Assembly (NCBI GenBank): GCA_014338405.1
Contig: JTDE01002394.1
Location: 1 to 64,000, forward strand
Direction: 5' to 3'
Length of the DNA stretch: 64,000 nt
Origin: Paragonimus skrjabini miyazakii
Lineage: Eukaryota; Platyhelminthes; Trematoda; Plagiorchiida; Troglotrematidae
The notes under the pieces are model-generated. The model made no database searches and was not told the DNA's origin. It saw only the letters and a program-made list of their open reading frames with translations. How positions within the stretch are numbered: the first letter of the stretch is position 1; every line of letters starts with the position of its first letter. This document shows positions 13,331 to 25,500 of the stretch, piece by piece. The position numbers were made by a program, and so were the translations under genes.

Positions 13331-16300
13331 ATTATTGATGGAGGACATCCTAGTTATGCAGGACTAAACGCCAGTTACTAACCAGATTCATGGAACATAC
13401 TCAAAAGTTGGTTCAAATACAAGCTAAACAAACAGGTGACTTTATAGCTTCCCACAGATACAGAAAACTGGCATCGTCTAGTACATGCCATATTCTAATG
13501 ACGTAACTCCTATGCTATCCAACAGTGGCACTTCACAATATGTACGCAATCTTATGTAGATAAACACTGCTGAACATGTTGCCTTCAAACGATTTAAATC
13601 TATGCTACGTTAAGAAAAACACGTTTGTAAAGGTGGTCTTACGATGGTCATTACGATGCTTGTGAACTCTTGTATTTGGTGTTTGTTTACTGTTCCATTT
13701 AATTTCTCATTTTATGTACAAACGGTTAGCTGTATCTATTCATAGAGATGTGGTGGAATACGTTCGGACATGAGTCATGTAGTATCAACCATAATATCCT
13801 CTTCATTCAAATTTCACGGAGAAACAATGCTTCAAGATAGACATCCCGCTGTATGATGACTAAACACCTACCGCAACTTGATCACAAGGTGTTTGCTACA
13901 TACTGGGCATACGATCCAGTTGAATTCATTTCACCGAATTGTACTGTAGAGTCACAAGCGTTCATACTACAACGCCGTTGCCTAATCCATTTCCGAACTA
14001 CGATCCATACTTGTGGGCTTTGTTTTTGGCAAACTTGCATTTGTACGACTGTATTTCAGTTGAGTAACATGTCATAAACTTTGTGGCCGTCAAATTTTTC
14101 TTAGCCAGCACTATTCCTCTCGTTTAAGTTCACTACAAGCTTCACATGACTACTGCACTCTGCGTAAAGCAGCGTAAAAACTGAGATTATTGAGCAAATA
14201 TGGCAAAAACAGTTACAATCATGACAAGGTTTGCATACTACTTACGTCTGTTTATTTTTCTAATTGACTGACTATATCAAAGATCAAATGGTCAACTCAC
14301 GAACTTGCTTAAAGCTAACACTCATTTTAATTTTGAGTTTACTGAACAAGCTAGTGGTTGAAATATTGTCCAAGGTAGGTAGGTTAATTTGAATAAAAAC
14401 TTATTTTTTGTAACTATGGCAGTTTGTAGTTCACATAAATTGTTGTTATGACAACAGATGTTTGGAATGATTTTCAAACTGCAAACATGCGTTTAGTAAG
14501 AAAGCTCACAATGTCTGTCTGGACGACATTGGTTTGGAGTGAGTTAAATCGTGGGATCAACTGTTTATTTCTTCTTTATTTCATTATTCTGATCTTTGTT
14601 TTCTTTTTTGTAGCTATCTAATCTGTTTATTAATCCGTCGATCTAGATCCTCTTGCTGATACTTCTTTGATGTTGAATTCGAAGTGAGCAATATGAGAAA
14701 ATTAACTATATGATAACTACCCACAATCGGCTTGTGTTTTGAAGAAATTGCTTAAATTTATTTTTCAGAACGATTCACAATTTTTGAATAGTTAATCAGC
14801 TATTTGCAAGCGCTTATTTTCAGGTTAGTGCTTCTGGCCCAAATTACATTTCAGAAGGTATCTATTGTGTTCTTTGTCATACTGTTTGAGATTAGGATTT
14901 CAGAAATGCTTGTGGATTGCATGTGATCTCAGAAAAATAGAAACAAGAAAATTGCGAACCACGAAATTTTATATTTTTCTTTCGGATTTCATTTGATTTG
15001 TGTTTGCTTTTATACCACGCATTTTATAAATTGAGTCGAAATGTATTGTCAGTATCCGCGAAATTCTTCACATGTATCTATTTCAATGCCGGTGAAACGT
15101 GATGGATAAACATTGAATGCGTGTTGCGATCGCAAACTTGTACAACATTTGTTTATCGCAAAGTAATAACAGTAATGCTGACCAAAAATCTGTCCTTATG
15201 TTAATAGGAGAGAAAATCTGGACAAAGTTGTTGCAGTTGAAAACATCATGAACTTATTTTGATAAGCATTTACTACACTGTGATGGTATAGCACTAAAGG
15301 AGGAATAAAATATTAATAGATTAGTTGATGTAAACAACTTTAAATGTTGTCAAAGCTGTACACGTTTAGATTCTGCTTGACAGTTTGTCCATTTCGTTAA
15401 TTGCAATGCGTAGCCAATAATGGTTTTGTATTTATAATTAACTACACTTGAGACCTGTGTATCCCAAGTCACCGCTACCCCTATAATATTGTTAATGTGC
15501 TACAATATACTGGGACGCTATGGATCCACAGCGCTCTATGAAATTCCCTACAAATTACAAATCTTTAGCAGTATTCAAAAGTCTGTGCTTCTTAATTATA
15601 TAGTAATCGCTGAAAAAACATACTAAAAAACATAGAAGATTACAGTTTTTTGGTATTTGGGTAGTTATTCCGTTTTCACTTAATAAACGTTCTTTCAGTG
15701 CACAATCCTGATGATTGGCCCATTTAACTGTTTTTGTCTATCGTGTTTCCATTTTTCTCAAAAGGTCGAGTCTTTGATTTGAATAGCACACTCCAATTAA
15801 TTTGTTCACACTGACGTCACAATTATACATATCCAACAAGCTTTTATCCGAATTGTTGTTTTAATGCACCTTTTCTGCATAACACTTCTGCTGTTTATTC
15901 GTATGAAATCCAAAAGTAACAAGTATACTAGAATTGGTTTAACATAATCGTTTGAGTGTTTTACTACTGTGGATTCCAACTCAGATAGTTTGTGGCCAAC
16001 AACGAAGAAGATAACTTTTTATGCATTAACAAATGTTTCGGTCTAACAAAATTGCAAACGCACTTCTATTTCTCAGTTGCCCTACGCTGTAACATATGCA
16101 CGTCAAAGGAAACCAGCCTGACCAACAATATCTTTGGAAAATAACAGCTGTATGATGGAGCACGCTCTAAAATATTTGTTCGTTGAATTCTCTAGGAAAT
16201 GCATCAGTGATTTTATAGATTAACAAACAAGTTCAGTAGCTAATGAAGTCGTGAAAAGTATTTAGTATATTGGGATTATTCGTACTCAGTTAGATGAGCA

Positions 16301-17740
16301 GAATTCTTATCCAACCCAGCAGAACTGCACTTAATTTGAGCAGTACATACCTATGACGTCCTGAACAGACATCATCCGTTCTGCATTGTTTACTCTTTGT
16401 AAGTTTACCTGGATCTTAATACTCACCGTGACTAAAAACGCACTTCTCTTTGTTTTTGTCAAAATTTCCCATTGATGTTATCCTCAAGTTAAACGGATNN
16501 NNNNNNNNNNNNNNNNNNNNNNNNNNNNNNNNNNNNNNNNNNNNNNNNNNNNNNNNNNNNNNNNNNNNNNNNNNNNNNNNNNNNNNNNNNNNNNNNNNCA
16601 TTCGCAGAGACTTTGGCTAAACTTATATTACCTGCAAGTTGTATTGTGTTCTGTGAACAAACAATGAGCTTTGTGGAAGTGCTTTGACCAGAATGGACGC
16701 CTGAACTATAGAATTGTTTATTACAAGTTACACATAGACATCAACAAATGTAAGCACTATTTTACTCAGCCGATCTATCTCACACTCGTTGCCAGTTGTG
16801 TTGCAGGAGTTTACTTTCTGATACATCATAAAAATTACTCTAAAATTTGCTGCTCACAGTTTTGGACATTTTAAAGTTGACGTCCGTTACAATTTTAAAC
16901 ATGCAATTCGTTCCCTTTGATTGTAGTCATACTACACACAAGATTCTCACTGAACTCTTCAAAGCGGATTAAACGGGGATTAGCAATAAGGCAACCTCTT
17001 GACATTAAGTTAACACCAAAATTTACATTAAATATGAACAACCAAAACTAATGGGAAAATTGTGACGTATGTTTTTAAAATTGATCAAGTTATGTGACAA
17101 CCTTCCGGGACGTGGGAAAATTTATGAAATGATTGCAATAAATTGTCACATGCCTTTTTACACAGGTTTTTTTCCAGTCAGTGCAAAAGTTAGGTGATAC
17201 TCAATTTGAGGACATGATGTTCGTGCAGTTGTGAGGTATGATTGATTGGATAGACGTAGAAACAATGTAACCAGGTATTTCTGACTGAAGCAATAACGAA
17301 GCAAGCTACAAGCTTAGTTTTCTTGTGCAAAATAATACGTATACAACTCAAGTTTCACCGTCAGAATCAATACGAAGGCCGCCGGATAAACAACAGAGTT
17401 GTACTCAGTGTAGCCGTGCTCAAGTGGGGCAGTCCAGTTAACAATTAATCCCAGGTTCATGATATACAAAATTATTGTTTACATGGTTAATCGAAAACAA
17501 CGCATCACCTGTATCCCTATAACAATAGTGAAAAAGGGGGAAAATTGTTAAAAATATTTTGACAATTAATGATGGAATACTAGATCAGTCACCACTCGAT
17601 AACCAAATTTCTTAGTGTGCTAACGAGGAGTGCATCGATTCAGACCATTCAAATACTTGAAGCTTAGATGATAAGCCGATTAATACAAACTCTGTTCAGT
17701 ACAAAGGTGTGTTAATGTATTTCCAGAATTTGAGATTGTA
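13331..17740. other. Gene-poor stretch containing an assembly gap
   Basis: No gene, RNA or transposon motif was recognised. The stretch is AT-rich with short open frames only. It contains the run of N at 16499-16598, so real sequence of unknown length may be missing. Confidence 0.4.
16499..16598. other. Assembly gap of 100 N
   Basis: Exactly 100 ambiguous bases are present, the usual placeholder for a scaffold join of unknown size. Distances between Kunitz copies 1 and 2 therefore cannot be taken as exact. Confidence 0.99.
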
Positions 17741-17909
17741 ACACATAGTTGACAGGTTGGTCAAATAAGGTTACTTATCTCATACGAGCAATAGTGAGAG
17801 CTCGATCCAAAAGTAGTTTGGCAAAATATTCGTGCAGTTGGACAATCATCATAAGAGCAAGTAAAAACTGCTTGATCCTTCGGTATTCAAGACATTGTTG
17901 GTATAGATC

Positions 17910-17922
17910 TATATATATAAAT
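17910..17922 (+). promoter_or_regulatory. TATA-like box of Kunitz gene 2
   Basis: TATATATATAAATA lies 46 bases before the ATG at 17956, at nearly the same distance as in copy 1. It is the closest of the three to a canonical TATA box. Confidence 0.5.
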
Positions 17923-17955
17923 ATCAGTGTATGTTTCATTGTGTACGGAAAAATA

Positions 17956-18827
17956 ATGAGCCACTTCAAGACGGTCTTGATATCATTGTTGCTGGCATTC
18001 GTGGGTTTGGTGCAGACAACTGGTGACCTGCCTGGTGAGCTCAACACTATATACAATGTATGCGTGACTTTCTGTGCGCGTTCTTATTTGAAGTTTACTT
18101 TATCATATCTATTCATTGTATATTTGCAACAACAGGCTAAACTATCCGGGCTATTAAACGTAACCGAGCCAACATAATCTAGTGAATCCAAACAGTTATC
18201 TAAAATATGAGGGTGTAACCAGACTGACCAGAATGACTACACACTGCATGTGTATTATTTTACTTCACACTTCTCTCATCCACAAGTATGACATACCTAG
18301 TCGACGTACTAACTCGGCGTCGTGGTTATTGCATTCGACTCTGATACTCCACAAAATGAGTAAGGCTAAATTTAATTCGATTAATTAAGTTGACACCCTG
18401 CCTATTCTGCCACCGATAGAATGTTATGATCAGTAGAATTCAAGTGAGTACAAACACCAGGTTCGAATGTTTGATGCCTCACTGTGTTCATCCACGCAGC
18501 AGTAACCATGTTCTTAGTGGAATTTTTTTGATCAGTGTCGCAAGCCTATCAAATCTCAAAAGATGTATTTTCTTCTCGAAATATTTTACAAATCACTCTG
18601 TTTACTACTTGGCTGTCAGCACCATAATGTTCCTTTCTTCTATTTCAGAAAGATGCACTATGCCAATTAATATTGGAATTTGTCACAGTAATTTTCTGGT
18701 GTATGCATACGACGTTGCGAAACAAAAATGCGTCGATTTCGTTTATACCGGATGTGGTGGCAATGGAAATCGTTTCAGAAATAAGGTTGAATGTAGACGT
18801 TTCTGCCAACCACCGGTGCTCGGTTGA
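17956..18827 (+). CDS. Secreted single-domain Kunitz protein, copy 2 (P1 His)
   Basis: The exons are 17956-18034 and 18649-18827, with a 614-nt phase-1 intron (CCTG|GTGAGC donor, TATTTCAG acceptor). The product is 85 residues. Residues 1-22 or so are a signal peptide with core VLISLLLAFVGLV, ending near QTTG-DLPE. The Kunitz domain has the full six-Cys spacing x8, x15, x7, x12, x3. P1 is His (GIC-H-SNFLV), which is not a usual primary specificity residue for serine proteases. Thr replaces Gly36, as in the paralogues. The ATG was chosen because it begins the signal peptide homologous to copy 1. The frame is open further upstream to 17749, but that extension is not shared. A consensus AATAAA follows the stop by about 30 bases. 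Inference: a secreted inhibitor with altered target or a non-inhibitory function. The frame is also open through the end of the intron from 18426, which is a by-product and not the start. Confidence 0.9.
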
Positions 18828-18856
18828 AAATGCATTGTGACATTAAAAAATAAGAA

Positions 18857-18862
18857 AATAAA
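18857..18862 (+). terminator. Poly(A) signal of Kunitz gene 2
   Basis: AATAAA lies 30 bases after the stop codon and is followed by a GT-rich stretch (TTGTGTTTTGTTT), the usual arrangement for cleavage and polyadenylation. The 3' untranslated region is therefore very short. Confidence 0.7.
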
Positions 18863-19940
18863 CATTCTGCTTCAAATCCCGCTTGTGTTTTGTTTCCGTC
18901 CTGTCGACCTTGTTGTGATTTCAGTTTCTAAATACGTCCGTGAATGGCTTGATTGTGGTGTCGGAGTGTAAAGCTAACTAAACACGGGGTTGAGTTTCGC
19001 AGACATCCAATTCGAGATTTTTGCTGATTTTCATTCGACTGAACATTGATTAGGCCCTCGTTTTTATGTTTGATCTGTCTAGGCTAAAGTCACCATGGAG
19101 TCATTCAGTCATTTGATCAAATGCAAGTCACTCTGACTAATGTGCATACAGGTCCTGTAGATGTTCTAGGGTAAAATAACACCAGTAAATTCGGGAAAGT
19201 TGTGTTGATGTCATTCACTATTTTGTTTTTTGATCAACCTTGATCTGTGTTACCAACTGTTGACTGAACAAGCATATACTTCCTCCAAGTTTGCTCACCG
19301 TATTATGCTACGTTTGCCTATTGAAATGCGTCATTTATTTGCAGTGTCATTTTAGCAATGGGTCAGGCACGTATTCGTGCATGGTTTCCTGTAGATACAG
19401 ACACCCTGATCTCAGTTGGGCTCACGGGCAAACAGTTCATACGCGAAATGCAAGATAATACTGTTCAGCATATACCTGTAGATTGTTGCTGATTTCTGCT
19501 CCTCTTTTGAGAACACATTTGTCACTATGATGCTTACTGGGTGCATTATTTTCATACCACCCATTTTGAGTAGGGTATCGAGATATTCGGTGACAGTCTG
19601 TTGGTAAATTAATCAAGGTCAGCCGCGTGACTTCAAAACTTGAGAATGAATCTGAGATATAAAAACATGATAAGGATAAGCTCCGGAAGAAAAATTACAT
19701 TGCCAGTTGTTAGTTGAGCTTAAAAATTCGGTGACCTCAAAGCGGTCAAGACATTGCGACCTTGAAAATGCTGTCAGTCGTGAAATAGTAAACTTGAATT
19801 GTATTCAACAAATCTGGCTTTCTTGAAGTGGTAAAACTCTGCAAAGTTGCCACTATCCAAGTATTTGTTTTGAGGCATGACACATTGCTCGTGACCAACA
19901 GTTTGATTTGTTAATTAGCAGTGTGAACACAATGCTAGGA

Positions 19941-20603
19941 TCCCATACATTGGCTCATGTGTCTTTCAAAGGTTTTCGTCCACCGACGACGCTCAATTTT
20001 TCTTCATCAAAACTCTTCAGTTTTGTAGATCAGCATCAATCTGTCTTACTGCGTTATGGACTCAGTATATTGAACCCACCCAACGACCTATATACTTTAC
20101 TAATCGTGGTCGGAGTATGTGGACTACATCAACATCAAGAGGGTAAGTTTTACCTATCAGGTGCGTCATGACAAGTAGAAAAAGACTAGAGCCAGATGCC
20201 CATCAAATGGTGGTTTGGGAAACAAACACAAGAGATCTCTCGTCGCTTACTTAAGAATGTTTCTTTACCTGGGGTTTACAGATAGTTCTACCCAACCCAA
20301 ATGAAAAGCAGAAATGTGTCATTTATTGGTAGTACAAAAAAATCTTAAGACTTAAGTGAGAATCAGTTATGAATAATATAGAGTTCGGCTGAAATCAAAA
20401 CGATACCAGAAACAGTATGATCAAACTTGGCGAGCACACCAGCAGGGGTGCTGCAAAGCCATGGTTCGAGTCAAAACTTTAACATTTGATTACAGCTATT
20501 CACTCAATCTACTGTATTTTATAGGATTCAATTAATGTCTGTCACGTTAAATAGCAGGTTAGACGAGTAGTCAACTTCAGCTGTGAAATTAGTGAACTGT
20601 CGA
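19941..20603. other. No recognised gene
   Basis: Nothing beyond short open frames was seen. A box-B-like TGGTTCGAGTC occurs near 20462 without a convincing partner box A. Confidence 0.4.
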
Positions 20604-20690
20604 AGTAATTCCTTAGCTCAACTGGCAGAGCACATGCCACATTCAACCATGGTGCCCCTGTCACTGTTTCAAATCCAGCCGATTATAAGA
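20604..20690 (+). repeat. tRNA-like sequence, diverged copy
   Basis: The segment has TTAGCTCAACTGGCAGAGC (box A), then ATGCC...CATGGTG...CTGTC, then GTTTCAAATCCAGCC (box B). This aligns along its length with the tRNA-like sequences at 22412-22491 and 58111-58190. The acceptor arms no longer pair, so it is a relic rather than a working tRNA gene. The downstream tail does not match the other two loci. Confidence 0.65.
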
Positions 20691-22110
20691 TTTGATAGAG
20701 ACTGACAGTCTTTTGCTTTTGACACCCGATATCTTACTATATTGCTGAGGATATTCATGCCAAGCACCGATAGAAAACGGTTAAACAGAATATGATAGCA
20801 AAGAAGACAGAGACGACCAAAGTAGATATATAGCTCAAGCCTTACACGTTTGAAATATCAAATGTATATATCAAACTCCGATCAACATTGTTTCGCCCAA
20901 CAACAACAGTCACGTTTTCTTGTTGCAGAAATCATTTCCGAACATAATTGGGCTAATACTTAGTTGTGCCGTTTGAATTTGGCTACCGGAAATGTTTGTC
21001 AGGTATTTCGACTCATTGTCTTTTGGCATGGAAGTTTGTATAATCAGTCAACCATATAAAAGTTACTCGGTTCTGTTCTTGCGGATCTCGCTACTGATGC
21101 AAAAATTTCAGACTAAATATGTGAACTGGTAACTATCTTTCACTTGCTTTCAGACAAGTTTCAAATAATGGTTCAGGTTTTTCCCAAGAATCTTTGTCCA
21201 ACAAACCATTCTAGTCTCCAAGGTTGATGTTGGGTAAATGAGCTGCTTCTATCCAATAAAACCGTCGTTTTTTAATTGATGGCTTATTATTTCCTTGCAA
21301 GCATGATTGAATCTTACCTCATTGCAAGCAAATAAACCTAGCCAGGTCGCACGTAAGACTGTCGACTGGAGTGATCGACTACGTTAAAAGTTGTCTACAA
21401 GTTGTTTCATGCTGAACTTGCCACTAAGCTTGCCTACAAGCAACCTTACATAAAAGATTTCATCAAATAGTTCATCTCCGGGGCACATCCGTGCAGCTGG
21501 GATCAATTATGTTTATGTACAGTTTCATAAAATATAAAAGTAATTGGTCACCGTAAAACGTTGTTTTCCGAAGAAAAAAATTTGAAAACGTCAAACAGCA
21601 GAAGGTGAAATATTCCGCGCAATGATATTTTGATCACACATTATTGGTTGTTTCCCGAATTATATAATAAATATTTGGGACAAGCAGTAATACACAGTTA
21701 ATCTTGTTAAAGAAGTGATCATAGCAGAAATAGCCCAATGCAACTGAAGTGTGTCCGTCGATAAGGAACACAAATATAGTTTGCTGCTCATCAAAAACTG
21801 TAGAAATTCTGCAAGAAGAAAACGGTGTAGTTGAAAAATGCATACAAGTCAAATAGAATGGGTTAGATACATTTGAAGAATCCCCACGAGGCAAAGAAAA
21901 GTTTCGTTAATGAACAATGAACAAAACTCGCCGATTATCAGAACCTGTAAACAACAAACCATTCTGACACTGCCGGCTTGTTAAGTTGTAGGAAAATGAA
22001 CTGGAGACATATAGTAACTGTCGCATTCTTCCCAATTCTGCAAAAGTTTGACCACCAGTTGTTTCTGAGTGCATATGTCTTCGGATTTTGCCTGCATATG
22101 AAGAGTATTT
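20691..22110. other. No recognised gene
   Basis: Only short open frames are present and no repeat family was identified. Confidence 0.4.
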
Positions 22111-22111
22111 C

Positions 22112-22560
22112 TGGGATTATGAGCGCCTCTTCCAAACTAGGTTTCCCAAACAGTTCACTGTCGCTGGTTCGAATCCAGCCGAAGCCTTGACTTTTCACAG
22201 TTGGGTCTCATCTAAATTCATAAATCTGCCACACTACTTATTAGTAATACAAATTCTATGCTCAACAGTGGCGTCGGTGGATTCCAGCGTGAACTGTTTG
22301 AGAAATCCTGCCGGGGCAGTCGATCCCCTGGATCATTTGGTGGATTCCATATGAGACAGTGGGACGGGTGGGTAACCGAGTCCAAATGTGAAATTTCCGA
22401 GCTCCTGGCGTGGCTTCGTAGCTCAGCTGGTAGAGCCCTTGCCGCGTTGAGGCATGGTGTGTCTGTCGCTGGTTCGAATCCAGCCGAAGCCCTGACTTTT
22501 CACAGTTGGGTCTCATGTAAATTCATAAATCTGCCACACTACTTATTAGTAATTAAACAT
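22112..22560 (+). repeat. Dimer of a ~300-bp tRNA-like-containing repeat unit, locus 1
   Basis: A decayed tRNA-like end (CGCTGGTTCGAATCCAGCC at 22162) is followed by a tail and then a GATTCCAGCGTGAACTGTT...GATCCCCTGGATCATTTGG spacer. A complete tRNA-like sequence and the same tail come next. Equivalent points are 305 bases apart. The same order of segments occurs at 57.87-58.22 kb with a 295-base period. Frames running through this block in several phases are artefacts of the GC-richer repeat and not genes. Confidence 0.75.
22412..22491 (+). tRNA. tRNA-like sequence with atypical anticodon arm
   Basis: The acceptor arms GGCTTCG/CGAAGCC pair perfectly. The D arm is GCTC/GAGC with AGCTGGTA. 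The T arm is GCTGG-TTCGAAT-CCAGC, and TTTT follows five bases after the acceptor, so polymerase III transcription is plausible. The region between D and T arms is too long for an ordinary tRNA. It can fold as CCTTGCC...GGCATGG with loop GCGTTGA, which would put GTT at the anticodon place but lacks U33. Identity is therefore left open. It may be a tRNA pseudogene carried by the repeat, or the head of a SINE. Confidence 0.5.
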
Positions 22561-25500
22561 GAAATTTTACAGAGGGTGGATAAAAAGTCTGTTTTTATCA
22601 CTGTATCAAATAAAGGCAAAGTTAATAGTGAGATCATCACTCGTTGGGTTTTTAATGCAGCTGGGAGTGTCTATCCTGCAACATGGGTCATCTTATCGTA
22701 CAATAACTGCTTGGTACTTGTTACACATCTAGGTTCACTTCATCTTTTTGTGTTTAGTCCCTCATTGTCAAGCAGGTCACGTTGGGAGAGCCACAAGGCG
22801 CCTATCGGAGAAGATTCATGAACACCTTCCGAAACGGCTTCACAACGGTTAGAGAAAACCCATTTCCACTACGATCGGTCCTTAAGTAATTGACTTTAGC
22901 TGTCAAATTTAGCCGAAAGAAAACTTTCAAGTCATCCACAAGATTCGTTAAGCCTGCTCCAGACCTCTTTAGTTGCGACTGCTATCAGTGGCCAAGGCTA
23001 TTGCCATCAGACTCTACAACCCCTGTCCGTGTGCCCGAAAACAGTTCGTGTTAACCGTACATCTCCCTTGGTCAACTATCCCACAGCCACTTGAAACCTA
23101 ACCAAGCCTAAATCACTTGACACAGACGAATACATGTCTCACATCAGGTACAAGCGACACTGTCACATGGACTGTGATCCACCCTCAAGCCTATGATTCA
23201 TTTGACGTTATCATTCTTCAGATACAAATCGCACGTACCCCATATAATTGTAAAAGACCGATGAGAATTACCGAGAGCACCTATGCCCACAATTAACTTC
23301 TTATGAATTTTGTGAGAATGTGGAAGTGATTACGTGCATTGTTTATCAGACATTCCAATCTGACAGGAGTTTTATGGCAATGATGGACAAAATCAAACAA
23401 TGCAAATTTCAACCAAACTGCAACATCTGATGCAATTTCCTCAGGTGATTTGAACTGGTTGTGTAGATATTCAAACTGCGTCTGTATTTTGATTTGTGGT
23501 TGAACACTGAAAATCAACCTGACTAACATCATTGCCTTTTGTGTAGTGTTAAGAATATGAACGATATTATTCTTTTTCACTTGTGTCATAGTTGCATGGA
23601 CAGTCTTCTTGGAAAAATCGTAGAACTTAATATGGCAAAAAAAATGTTACGGGTTGGTGGCTGACACTAAAAGGGATTGGGTACTTGATAACTCGATAAT
23701 ATCTGGGAAAACCGTTTGACTCTGTGTTTTAGTAACTCACTTCTACAATTCTACAATTTTCTTATGTTCCCTGCCAATAATGACGTTTCAGTCTCATCTT
23801 GTTGCTTACGCTGTAGCCGCCTGACTGATTGTCTAAAATGTCAATGGGTTATTTCTATCCTGTTAACTTTCGCCACAGTGTAGTTTGTATGTTAGTTTCG
23901 TAAAAGTAACCACTGGAGTGCGATTCGAGCTTGACTGAGCAACACATTCTGCCTACTATTAGTGTTCGTTAACAGATTGCCTACAAGTTAGTCAATACCA
24001 GCTTAAAACTACTATCAGGAGGCGCAATCCTTTTTAAAGCACCGGTTTTTACTCGTTCACTAATTAAAAAACATTTGCCCACAACTCACTGTTACTCGTT
24101 TTACTGTGAAGCGACATTTTTGCTTCATAATTCTGAAACTGGCCAACTTGTCAGTGGAATACACCTGTAATTTGTTTTCCCATTTGATTTCCTAAATTTT
24201 CAGGGTTTCTCAATAATTTGTTAAGTGACATTTGTCATCAATGCGCCCCCACAGTATATTAAATTGGGTATAAAATCTTGGCCAAATTGAATAGTTTTGG
24301 CTCTGCATAAAGTGTGACAAACAAGATGAAACACCTGGAGTAATTGTGAGGTATTCTTTGAGGACGCTTCTAGCTGGCTGAATTGTTAACGTAGCGATGA
24401 CCCTTATTTACACATCATTTACTGATTGAGGTACCCACCTACATCAGACCTAAGAACGTTCTGCACGTTGTTTATACAGGGCCGGGCCATAAATGATCAC
24501 ACTTTAGTGAACAAGTCCAATGAACATAAGTTAAAAGTGTCAGTCCAGAACAAGAACAAAAAGAACGATATATCTGACTCATCTCAAATGTTACGTAACA
24601 GCCCGTCGCCATTGTGGTGTTGTTGTTTGCAAGTGTTCTGGACACGCAATCTATCATATACTAGTCTAAAATTGACAACACGATAAAGCGGTTGACAAGT
24701 TTCGAATATACCTGGTGTTGCGAGCAAAGTGAGTGTAACACACCATCATTCGGTTTGTTGTGCAGCTAATACATCAGGCATTCAGTCTTGCCCAACAATA
24801 GTAGTTGTACCAAATTCGGATGAGCAGATAGTTTACTGAGGAAGCATACTCCTTTTCGAAGGACTTGGACGTGTCGTTATTGTGCTTCCAGATATTGGTT
24901 TTGTTGGTTGGTTCAGCCGATTTTATAGAACGAGGTCAGTAGAACTCGAGTTCATGCACGCTAGGGGTCCAGTATCTCAGGATTAAAACACAGCGTTACA
25001 TTTGTCCTTCAATGGTATGTTTGCCAAGAGGAGCGTTGGGAACAGACATCAGGGCGGTGTTCTTCAACAGTCGTATTTCCAACAGGTTCGGTAAATACCG
25101 TCTGTTCACTGTGGCTAAAATTTATTGATAATCGGAAGCTATTTGGAATTCAGCTGATGCCTCTTCGAGTTACAGTAACATATTTATCAGTTTATAAAAT
25201 TCTAAGTTGAAACCGACAATAAAAGTAATTTCAGCCATTACTGAGCCGTCCAGAAGATGAAACATAAAGGAAGTTTTCCTATCGGATAGTTTATTTATAT
25301 TGAGAAATTAATTTAATGATGGAATAACTGAACGTCTCTTAAAACGCAAGTAATCTCCAATAATAAGTTTGATATTTGTATTCAAAATTATTTTATATTT
25401 TTACGAATGCTGCAATGTTCACAGTTGACGCAGGTGCACCTCCAGAAACACTACCAGTTATGTACCTTGATATTGTTTTATACAGAACTGGTAACTAAAT

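Larger units (their letters stand above)
17740..19940. repeat. Segmental duplication unit B (with 6950-9400)
   Basis: This is the counterpart of the unit around Kunitz copy 1. The shared intron and 3'-flank blocks are collinear. This copy lacks the intronic SINE-like insertion of unit A and has a shorter intron (614 against 1046 nt). Divergence in non-coding parts is clearly greater than in the second exon. Confidence 0.7.

Noticed and set aside
17775..18056. Minus-strand frame opposite Kunitz exon 1 (also 6791-7147)
   Set aside because: These are antisense shadows of the conserved signal-peptide exon. Both are open because of the exon's codon pattern, not because of a gene.
17749..18177. 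A 142-codon frame over Kunitz copy 2 exon 1
   Set aside because: It simply extends the real exon frame upstream and into the intron. The signal peptide starts at 17956 and the donor is at 18034/18035.
22258..22821. A 187-codon plus frame and minus frames over the tRNA-like repeat
   Set aside because: The frames run through the tRNA-like unit and its spacer in several phases. The long length comes from the GC-richer repeat, and translations such as RLDSNQRQ are typical artefacts of tRNA sequence read as protein.
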